From JALYNX01 sp963724825 (lineage in GTDB: Bacteria > Actinomycetota > Acidimicrobiia > Spongiisociales > ZC4RG35): a stretch of 27,133 nucleotides of DNA. The notes below the pieces were generated by a model that was given only the letters and a program-made list of their open reading frames with translations, ran no database searches and was not told the origin of the DNA. The position numbers and the translations under genes are program-made. Shown piece after piece: positions 16,276 through 22,621 of the stretch (position 1 is the stretch's first letter; the number at the start of each line of letters is the position of its first letter). Location: the NCBI GenBank assembly GCA_963724825.1, contig CAVRWT010000012.1:1-27133 (forward strand). The letters are read 5' to 3'.

Positions 16276-17919
16276 TTAGCGGGCGTTGGACCCGATGCTC
16301 ACGGGAACAGCTGCACGGCTTTCCTTGGCGTGATAGCTGGAGCGAACCAGTGGCCCCGACTCCACATGTGGGATGCCCCGCCCCTCGCCGAAGCGCTTGT
16401 ACTCGGCGAACTCGTCCGGGTGGACGTAGCGATGGATCGGTCGGTGCCGTGCAGTGGGGCGCAGGTACTGGCCGATAGTGATGATGTCGATGCCGACCGC
16501 CCTCATGTCAGCCAGGGTGGCGAGAACTTCGTCTCTCGTCTCCCCCATCCCCACGATCAGACCCGACTTGATCAGGCCGGTCGGGTTCATCTGCTTGGCG
16601 CGCCAGAGGAGGGCGAGCGAGCGCCCGTAGTTGGCCGAGGTGCGGATATCGCGTTGCAACCGGAGCACGGTCTCCGTGTTGTGATTGAGCACCTCGGGGA
16701 CCGCGTCCATCACGGTTTGCAGCGCCTCGCGATCACCCTTGAAGTCCGGGATCAGGACCTCGATCTCGGTGCCGGGCGACTGGCGACGGGTCTCGGTGAT
16801 GGTGTGGGCAAAGATGCCCGAACCACCGTCGTCGAGGTCGTCACGATTGACCGAGGTGATCACGGCATGCTTGAGGCCCATCTTCCGGATCGCTTCCGCG
16901 GCTCGGTAGGGCTCGAAGATGTCGAACTCTGTCGGCTTCCCGGTGTTGACGTTGCAGAACGAGCATGCCCTGGTGCACTTGTCGCCGAGGATCATCAAGG
17001 TGGCGGTGCCCATCCCCCAGCACTCGTAGATGTTCGGGCAATTGGCTTCCTCACAGACGGTGTTCAAGGCCATGCCCCGCATCAGCTTCTTCAACTCGAG
17101 GTATTCACCGTCCATGCGGGCGGTGACCCGCATCCAGCTCGGCCGCTCGGGCTCACCGGGGAGCCTTCCATTGAGAAGGACCGGCTCCTCGGCCCTCTTC
17201 TCGGCACTGAAGGTCCCGTTCGCCAGCAGCCGGTCGACTTCAAAGTCGCGAGCTTTGCCCTGACCACGGACAAAGGCTGCGAACTGGCTCTCGGCTTCCG
17301 GGTAGCCGAAGACCTCGGCAAACACCGGGACGAGAACTTCCGCTGCTTCCTCGAGGGAGACCTTCCGACCGACCAGATCGGACACTGTCGTCACCTCTCG
17401 ATCGGTGATGCCACAAGGGTTCATCATCTCGAAGTAGCTCAGATCGGGATGGAGGTTGAGGGCAAAACCGTGCATGGTGACCCGCCGGGCCACTTTGACC
17501 CCGATCGCCGCCACCTTGCCTCGGGCGGTCCACACCCCGGTCAGCCCGGGCTCGGCCCAGCCTTCCACTCCAAACCCGGCGAGGGTGCGGATCAGGGCCT
17601 CTTCGAGACGACGGACGTAAGGGACGATCTGCTTCGGGTCGTCGAGGGAGAGGATCGGATATCCGACCAGTTGCCCGGGCCCGTGGAAAGTGATGTCCCC
17701 GCCGCGATCGACGTGATGGATCTCGGCGCCGGCATCCCTGACCACACCGTGGGTCGCCAGGAGGTTGGTGATCGACCCGTTGCGCCCGATGGTGAACACG
17801 GGCGGATGCTCCAGGAGCAGGAGATAGTCGTCGAGGGTGCGACCGACGACTTTCCCATCGTGAAAGGCCCGCTGCAGGTCCCACGCCTCGGTGTAGGGAA
17901 GACGTCCTAACCAACGCAC
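16276..17919 (-). CDS. lipBA: Fused octanoyltransferase (LipB) - lipoyl synthase (LipA)
   Basis: A single intact frame joins two lipoate enzymes. The first 230 residues are LipB: LLLLEHPPVFTIGR, RGGDITFHGPGQLVGYPI, AIGVKVARRVTMHGFALN with the substrate Lys, and NPCGITDREVTTV with the catalytic Cys. After a linker of about 45 residues comes LipA: NTVCEEANCPNIYEC (auxiliary 4Fe-4S cluster), KCTRACSFCNV (CX3CX2C radical SAM cluster) and PLVRSSYHA with the cluster-ligating Ser. LipB moves octanoate from acyl carrier protein to a lipoyl domain and LipA adds the two sulfurs, so the product carries out successive steps on E2. The GTG at 17919 gives VRWLGRLPYTEAW, a normal LipB start. A TTG at 18033, overlapping the E2 stop, would add 38 residues encoded mostly by a repeat. 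Confidence 0.92.
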   Translation of the reverse strand: MRWLGRLPYTEAWDLQRAFHDGKVVGRTLDDYLLLLEHPPVFTIGRNGSITNLLATHGVVRDAGAEIHHVDRGGDITFHGPGQLVGYPILSLDDPKQIVPYVRRLEEALIRTLAGFGVEGWAEPGLTGVWTARGKVAAIGVKVARRVTMHGFALNLHPDLSYFEMMNPCGITDREVTTVSDLVGRKVSLEEAAEVLVPVFAEVFGYPEAESQFAAFVRGQGKARDFEVDRLLANGTFSAEKRAEEPVLLNGRLPGEPERPSWMRVTARMDGEYLELKKLMRGMALNTVCEEANCPNIYECWGMGTATLMILGDKCTRACSFCNVNTGKPTEFDIFEPYRAAEAIRKMGLKHAVITSVNRDDLDDGGSGIFAHTITETRRQSPGTEIEVLIPDFKGDREALQTVMDAVPEVLNHNTETVLRLQRDIRTSANYGRSLALLWRAKQMNPTGLIKSGLIVGMGETRDEVLATLADMRAVGIDIITIGQYLRPTARHRPIHRYVHPDEFAEYKRFGEGRGIPHVESGPLVRSSYHAKESRAAVPVSIGSNAR

Positions 17920-17943
17920 GCGGAGGAGTCTGTCGCCGGAGAC

Positions 17944-18001
17944 GCCCCCCTCCCCCCTTCGGGGTACTCCCCCCAACGTCGCTCCGCTCCTGGGGGGAGA
18001 A
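17944..18001. repeat. 58-bp palindromic repeat, copy A
   Basis: Differs from copy B (19117-19175) by one substitution and one missing base. It contains 9-base perfect arms (CTCCCCCCA / TGGGGGGAG) around a 15-base loop, and a C-rich/G-rich hairpin with a TTCG loop. A partial third piece (CGCTCCTGGGGGAGA) follows at 18007-18021. This copy lies between the E2 stop and the preferred LipB start, or encodes an N-terminal extension if translation begins at 18033. Confidence 0.85.
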
Positions 18002-18025
18002 CAGTTCGCTCCTGGGGGAGAGACG

Positions 18026-19426
18026 TTATGCAAGCTCCTGCTCCCAGTCCCAGGTCTCGAGGTTCTTCTTGATCCGTTGCAGGAACAGCACCGCCGTCGA
18101 ACCGTCGAAAGCCCGGTGGTCCCAAGACAGGCCCAGATACCCGATGTGGCGTATGGCGATCATGTCCTGGCCGTCGTCGGTCGTGATCACCGCCGCCCTC
18201 TTCGAAACGGTCTCGGTGGAGAGGATCGCGACGTTGGGGACGTTGATGATCGGCACCGACATGAAGGAGCCGAACGGCCCCGGGTTGGTGATGGTGAAGG
18301 TGGACCCGGTCAGGTCGTCGAGACCGAGTTTCCCGTCCCTGCCCCGTTCGCCGAGATCGCGGATCGATCGAGCGAGCCCCACCAGGCGAAGCCCGTCAGC
18401 ATTGCGAACTCGCGCCACGACGAGACCGCTCTGGTTGAGGTCGATGGCGATCCCGAGATCGACCTTCTTGTGGAGCACCGACTTCTTCTCCTCCAGGTAG
18501 AACGAGCTGTTCACGATCGGGAACGCCTTGAGGGCATCGATCGTCGCTCGGGAAATGAAGGGCAGGTAGGTCAGGGAGAAGCCCTCGGTGCTCTTGAACC
18601 GCTCCTTGTGGGCCTGACGGACCCGCTCCACGCGTTCGTAGTCGACCTCGACGGAGGTCCAGACATGGGCCGCGGTCTGCTTGGCACGGATCAGGTTCTC
18701 GGCGGTCCGGATCCGGATGCGATCGAGTTCCACCTCTTCCGACCCTTCACCGACCACCACCGGAGCACTCTCAGTCGCTGCCGCCGGCTCGACCGGCTCC
18801 GGCTGGGCGGCCGGTGGCTGCGGTGGCGGTGTTGTGACAACAGGAGCCAGTGCGGCTGGGGCCCCGGCGAGATAGCTCTCGACGTCCTTGCGGGTGATCC
18901 GGCCACCCTGGCCGCTGCCCGACAGGCGGGAGACGTCGATCTCGTTCTCACGAATCAGTTTTCGGACGACCGGCGACAGCAGATTCGGCTGCTTCTCGGT
19001 CTCGTCCGGCTCGGCGAAGAAGGCGTCGACCTCTTCGTTGGTGGGCTCCTTGGGGGCTTCGGGAGCAGGCGCAGGTTCGACGGTAACTGGAGCCGGAGAT
19101 GGTGCCTCGTCAGGCTGCCCCCCTCCCCCCTCCGGGGTACTCCCCCCAACGTCGCTGCCGCTCCTGGGGGGAGAAATAGGCGCTTCGCCGGACTCGCCGA
19201 TCACGACCAGCGGGGTGCCGACCCCCACGGTGTCCCCCTCGGCCACCAGGATCTCGAGAACGGTGCCCGATGCGGGAGATGGGACCTCGGTGTCCACCTT
19301 GTCGGTCGATATCTCGACGAGGACCTCATCCTCGACGATTGAATCGCCAACCTTCTTGGCCCATCGCAGAATGGTTCCCTCGGTGACGGTCTCCCCGAGT
19401 TGGGGCATCGTTACGGTGGTGGGCAA
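18026..19426 (-). CDS. sucB: Dihydrolipoamide acyltransferase, E2 of a 2-oxoacid dehydrogenase complex
   Basis: Intact 466-residue E2. Residues 1-78 form one lipoyl domain with EISTDKVDTEVPS (K43 is the lipoylated Lys). A linker rich in Pro, Ala and Glu follows. The E3-binding domain (SPVVRKLIRENEIDVSRLSGSGQGGRIT) spans about 148-187, then a second linker. The catalytic domain ends in SWDHRAFDGSTA with H437 and D441. DKVDTE points to succinyl or branched-chain rather than pyruvate E2, but this is not decisive, so the symbol is tentative. The TTG start at 19426 is supported by GAGAGGAG six to seven bases upstream, overlapping the lpd stop. It receives lipoate from the LipBA protein encoded next and passes electrons to Lpd encoded before. 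Residues 84-103 of the first linker are encoded by repeat copy B. Confidence 0.93.
   Translation of the reverse strand: MPTTVTMPQLGETVTEGTILRWAKKVGDSIVEDEVLVEISTDKVDTEVPSPASGTVLEILVAEGDTVGVGTPLVVIGESGEAPISPPRSGSDVGGSTPEGGGGQPDEAPSPAPVTVEPAPAPEAPKEPTNEEVDAFFAEPDETEKQPNLLSPVVRKLIRENEIDVSRLSGSGQGGRITRKDVESYLAGAPAALAPVVTTPPPQPPAAQPEPVEPAAATESAPVVVGEGSEEVELDRIRIRTAENLIRAKQTAAHVWTSVEVDYERVERVRQAHKERFKSTEGFSLTYLPFISRATIDALKAFPIVNSSFYLEEKKSVLHKKVDLGIAIDLNQSGLVVARVRNADGLRLVGLARSIRDLGERGRDGKLGLDDLTGSTFTITNPGPFGSFMSVPIINVPNVAILSTETVSKRAAVITTDDGQDMIAIRHIGYLGLSWDHRAFDGSTAVLFLQRIKKNLETWDWEQELA
19117..19175. repeat. 58-bp palindromic repeat, copy B, inside the E2 gene
   Basis: Nearly identical to copy A about 1.17 kb away. 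It is in frame within the E2 coding sequence and encodes SPPRSGSDVGGSTPEGGGG in the flexible linker after the lipoyl domain. The same arms and the short G/C hairpin are present (loop TCCG instead of TTCG). Confidence 0.85.
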
Positions 19427-19438
19427 GACTGACTCCTC

Positions 19439-20810
19439 TCAGTGAAGACTGCGACCGGCGGCGGACATCAAAGTCTCGCCGACCGCTTCGGACAACGTCG
19501 GGTGAGCATGGATCAACGCCGCTGCCTCGGAAGGCAGGGCTTCCCATCCCACTGAATACATCAACTCGTGAATCAATTCCCCGGCATGCGGACCGACCAC
19601 GGTGGCGCCGATTATCGGGCCGTCCTTGACTGACACCACCTTCACGAAACCCTGGTTGTCGCCGATGATGATCGCCCGCCCGATCCCATTGAAGGCGTGT
19701 TTGGCCGCAGACACTTCCAGCCCCTGGGCAACGGCATCGGCCTCGGACAGGCCAACCTCTGCCACTTCAGGGTGGGTGTAGGTGACGCGGGGAATTGCCT
19801 GATAGTTCACGGGTTGGGCCTTGCCGGTGGCAATGTGGGTCACTGCGGCAATGCCCTCGGCAAATCCGACATGAGCCAACTGCGCGGTGCCGGCAACGAT
19901 GTCACCGACGGCGTAGAGACCTGGCTGGTCGGTCTGCATCGTGGACGGATCGACCTTCACGAATCCTCGATCGAGCACGGCAGACGTCGTTTCCAGGCCG
20001 ACGCCATCGGTGTTCGGTCCCCTGCCCACGGAAACCAGGACCACGCCGACGTCGACCGATTCCTCGCCGAACGGCACCTTCACCGTCGATCCGAGAACCG
20101 GAGGGCCAACCGCAACCCCGATGTGGAACTTCACACCCCTCTTCTGCAACTGGCGCTGCAATTGACGGGCCGCCTCAGAATCCGACCCGGGGAGGATCTG
20201 GTCCATGACTTCGAAGACATGGACTTCGGCACCGACATCGACGAGAAAGGAAGCGAACTCGCAGCCAATGACTCCGCCGCCGATGATCGCAACCGAATCG
20301 GGCCGGCGTTCCCAGTCGAGGGCATGGTCCGAGGTGACGATCTGCTTGCCGTCGATGTCGTAGCCGGGAATCGTGCGGGCGTAGGAGCCGCTTGCGAGGA
20401 TGACGGTGCGGCCCTCGACAACGGTGGTTTCTCCCTCAGAAGTGACCTCGACTTTGCCCGGCCCGGCCAACTTCCCGAAACCGGTTATGACATCGACTCC
20501 CTTCTGCTTGAGGAGCCCAGCGAGGCCCGCGGACCAGGCCTTCCACCGTCTGGTTCTTCCGAGCCAGGGCAGCCGTCCAGTCGAGGCTCGGTTGTTCGGT
20601 GATGACCCCGAATTCAGCGGCGTTGGCAACGGTGTTGAAGACATCGGCGACATGCAGCCACTGCTTGGCAGGGATACAACCCCGGATGAGACAGGTGCCG
20701 CCCGGGCGCTCCTTGTCGATCATTGCGACCGAGAGCCCGAAGTTGTGGGCGTACAGAGCCGAGGCGTATCCGCCCGGACCGCCGCCAACTATGACGATGT
20801 CGTACAACAC
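19439..20810 (-). CDS. lpdA: Dihydrolipoyl dehydrogenase (E3), one frameshift
   Basis: The FAD domain starts IVIVGGGPGGYASALYAHN. The redox disulfide is GGTCLIRGCIPAK (C40, C45). The frame shifts by one base near 20527-20531 (GCGGGCC region) and resumes as LAGLLKQKGVDVITGFG. ILASGSYARTIPG, the NAD-binding VAIIGGGVIGCEFASFL, GLYAVGDIV and the C-terminal HAHPTLSEAVGE with the catalytic His-Glu pair follow. Reconstructed length about 457 residues, normal for the family. The GTG start at 20810 has AAAGG about six bases upstream. It reoxidises the dihydrolipoyl groups of E2 with NAD+. It is the first gene of the lpd-E2-lipBA operon and divergent from the micro-ORF/hydrolase pair. Confidence 0.93.
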
Positions 20811-20857
20811 TTACCTTTCGGTGGGACTGTCCTCCCGAGCCTAGTTGTGCCAGGGGT

Positions 20858-20863
20858 TACCCT
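20858..20863 (+). promoter_or_regulatory. Putative -10 element before the micro-ORF
   Basis: TACCCT lies 10 bases before the ATG at 20874 with no Shine-Dalgarno sequence between. This fits the leaderless pattern seen elsewhere, though the spacing is at its long end. Confidence 0.3.
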
Positions 20864-20873
20864 CCCCAACCCA

Positions 20874-20966
20874 ATGCCAACCCGCTGGCTCCTCATCGCA
20901 TCGGCCGTTCTCGCCTTCGTGATCATCGGTGCGGCCGCCGTCTGGTTCTTCGTCGTGCTGGGATGA
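20874..20966 (+). CDS. 30-residue single-helix membrane micro-protein
   Basis: ATG at 20874 to TGA at 20964-20966. The sequence is MPTRWLLIASAV then LAFVIIGAAAVWFFVV, a single membrane helix with a positive N-terminal side, ending in LG. The stop overlaps the hydrolase start (ATGA), so it is either a true small protein or a coupled leader peptide. The overlap, the clean hydrophobic composition and the promoter-like TANNNT upstream are the reasons to call it. No family was recognised. Confidence 0.55.
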   Translation: MPTRWLLIASAVLAFVIIGAAAVWFFVVLG

Positions 20967-21556
20967 GCGATCGAATCGAGCTGGAAACGTCGGACGGCGA
21001 GCATCTCGAAGCTCGTTGGGATCACGCCTCGGATCCGATCGGCGCAACTGTCTTCTGCCATCCCCACCCCCTGGACCGGGGATCGATGAACGCCCCGTTG
21101 ATGATCGGAGTCACCCTCCGTCTCGTCGAGCTTGGGTTCTCGGTGCTTCGCTTCAACTTTCGGGGCACAGGCGCCAGCACCGGCCGTCATGACTACGGCG
21201 GTGCGGAGGTCATGGATGTGGCGGCGGCGGTGGCATCAGCCCGCACCACTGGCCTGCCTTTGAGTCTGGCCGGATGGTCGTTTGGTGCAGGCGTCGCCCT
21301 CAATTGGCTGGCCGGCGAGCAGTCGCCTCCCCCGTATTCGGGTATCGCCCCACCGCCCGAGAACCTGCCGGACTCGTTGCCACCAGGGCCGAAGCGGGTA
21401 ATCGTGGGGACCAGAGAACAGGTGGTCGACGCCCAGGCCCTGCTGGCATACGCCGCCCGCCTCTCGATTGACGTCGTACTGACCCCAGGTGACCATTTCT
21501 TCCACGGTCGAGGGAAGAAGATCGGGGACCTGGTGGCCCAGGGACTGACCAGCTAG
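20963..21556 (+). CDS. Alpha/beta hydrolase (COG2945/CocE-like)
   Basis: Intact 197 residues. HPHPLDRGSMNAPLM forms the oxyanion strand region, LRFNFRGTGASTG follows, the nucleophile elbow is GWSFGA (S106), and GDHFFHG near the end holds the catalytic His. The acid is probably the Asp in REQVVDAQA. This compact group of hydrolases lacks a large lid and is usually annotated as predicted esterase or hydrolase with unknown substrate. The gene is coupled to the micro-ORF before it and shares a CTAG stop palindrome with the convergent gene at 21553. Confidence 0.88.
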   Translation: MSDRIELETSDGEHLEARWDHASDPIGATVFCHPHPLDRGSMNAPLMIGVTLRLVELGFSVLRFNFRGTGASTGRHDYGGAEVMDVAAAVASARTTGLPLSLAGWSFGAGVALNWLAGEQSPPPYSGIAPPPENLPDSLPPGPKRVIVGTREQVVDAQALLAYAARLSIDVVLTPGDHFFHGRGKKIGDLVAQGLTS

Positions 21557-21792
21557 TCGATCGACTCGGGCTGGGGTGGTGTAGGCCTTGCCGCGGGGGA
21601 ATAGCCCCGATTGATGGCTTCCTCGGGTGTGTCGGGTGCGAAAGCCTGAAGCCGATTCCGCCCGACCAGGTCTTCTGAGTCGACCTTCGACTTCAATTCT
21701 TCGAATTCGGCGTCTTCGTCACAGTCGAAGAAGGTCATCGTGTCCCTGACACCGATGTAGCGGTAGTGGGGAAAGCGACTGAGGCGGCTCAT
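21553..21792 (-). CDS. 79-residue protein of unknown function
   Basis: ATG at 21792 overlaps the zinc-ribbon stop (ATGA). The sequence FPHYRYIGVRDTMTFFDCDEDAEFEEL is followed by SEDLVGRNRLQAFAPDTPEEAINRGYSP, then a Pro-rich tail. The pattern (aromatic strand, acidic helix, QAFAPDTPEEA) looks conserved rather than random, but I cannot name the family. There is no signal or membrane segment. It is the last gene of a three-gene minus-strand unit. Confidence 0.65.
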   Translation of the reverse strand: MSRLSRFPHYRYIGVRDTMTFFDCDEDAEFEELKSKVDSEDLVGRNRLQAFAPDTPEEAINRGYSPAARPTPPQPESID

Positions 21793-22139
21793 TCCTCTTC
21801 TGCCAGTGCGGAGCTCTCGTCTTCGAAACTCGGGGTCGGTGTCCCCCTTCCCGTCTGCACCTCGTTGCCGCAGTTGGGACAGGTGGCGACCGGGATGTCG
21901 CCCACGATGAAGGTGAAAGCGCAGTCCGGGCAACTGATCCTTGGCGATGGCCGGTCGGGCTGCGGCGGTGGCGGTGCCGCAGGCGCCGCGGCTGGCGCCG
22001 TCGGATAGGGGCCGCCCGCCGCCGGGTTGGCCGCGGCCTGATTGCGAACGACGTTCACCGAGCCACAGGATGGACACGAAAACCGACCGGCACCCGCGAC
22101 GTCGAACTGAGTCCGGCAAGCGCCGCATCTAACGATCAT
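21789..22139 (-). CDS. Double zinc-ribbon protein with Pro/Ala linker
   Basis: 116 residues, from an ATG at 22139 that overlaps the upstream stop (ATGA). The N-terminal ribbon reads IVRCGACRTQFDV...FSCPSCGSVN, with CxxC pairs 16 residues apart. A linker of Ala and Pro follows, then a second ribbon, ISCPDCAFTFIVGDIPVATCPNCGNE, and an acidic tail ending ALAEEE. Such two-ribbon proteins often act as adaptors and can be fused to membrane or regulatory domains. No function can be assigned. An open frame extends upstream to 22373, but that part is out of character and overlaps the neighbouring gene. Confidence 0.8.
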   Translation of the reverse strand: MIVRCGACRTQFDVAGAGRFSCPSCGSVNVVRNQAAANPAAGGPYPTAPAAAPAAPPPPQPDRPSPRISCPDCAFTFIVGDIPVATCPNCGNEVQTGRGTPTPSFEDESSALAEEE

Positions 22140-22585
22140 TCCTCTTCGTCTCCTTCGAATTCGACCGGCTCTCCGATGGCGCCGATCTGAAACAAGTAGT
22201 CGGCTTCCATGCGGAGCACATTCTCCACGTCTTCCCGAGCGTAGGAGACACCGTGTTTGGTGGCTATCTGAGCGATGATGTAGTCGATCGAAGCCTCGTG
22301 TCCTCCTGCGACCGTCTCCACCGGGTTGGACCGATCTTCTTGGGCCAGGCCCTGTAGATAGAACACCTCCCAATCGAGGATCCTCCTGATGTCAGCGCGG
22401 GTCAGGTTGGTGTTGCCTTCCTCGGCCAAACCGGCATCCACGTGTTTCACCGCGTCATCCACGACATAGGTCAGTGGCTCATAGCTTGGTCGCCGCTTTG
22501 CCTCCTGCCACACCACCAAGGCCACCACGATCAGGAAGATGCCAACGAGGAGGGCGACAAAGGCAAAGACAACAGGTCCCGACAT
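22136..22585 (-). CDS. Single-pass membrane protein of unknown function
   Basis: 149 residues from the ATG at 22585 (a TTG three codons earlier is possible). One membrane helix near the N-terminus (VFAFVALLVGIFLIVVALVVW) is followed by a cytoplasmic domain with helices: TYVVDDAVKHVDAGL, LTRADIRRILDWEVFYLQGL and YAREDVENVLRMEADYLFQIG. The two R-x-I/V-L-x-x-E-x-x-Y-L-Q/F segments look like an internal repeat. The acidic end is EFEGDEEE. It is the first of three overlapping small genes, with a zinc-ribbon protein next. Confidence 0.75.
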   Translation of the reverse strand: MSGPVVFAFVALLVGIFLIVVALVVWQEAKRRPSYEPLTYVVDDAVKHVDAGLAEEGNTNLTRADIRRILDWEVFYLQGLAQEDRSNPVETVAGGHEASIDYIIAQIATKHGVSYAREDVENVLRMEADYLFQIGAIGEPVEFEGDEEE

Positions 22586-22586
22586 G

Positions 22587-22621
22587 ACGGTCAACGGTAA
22601 ACGGTGAACGGGGAACGGGGA
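22587..22621. repeat. Five tandem 7-bp repeats
   Basis: Units ACGGTCA, ACGGTAA, ACGGTGA, ACGGGGA and ACGGGGA are in exact register. They fill nearly the whole gap between the acyl-CoA dehydrogenase stop and the membrane protein start. Confidence 0.9.

Noticed and set aside
16330..17910. Long open frame (526 codons) on the + strand opposite lipBA
   Set aside because: It is the antisense of a protein with every LipB and LipA motif. Long antisense frames are expected in high-GC DNA with strong third-position bias, and the translated sequence has no family character.
18077..19342. Open frame of 421 codons on + opposite the E2 gene
   Set aside because: Shadow of a well-supported acyltransferase. 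It has no start signal and no recognisable domain.
22587..22621. CRISPR-like repeats
   Set aside because: The 7-bp units have no spacers, so this is a simple tandem repeat.
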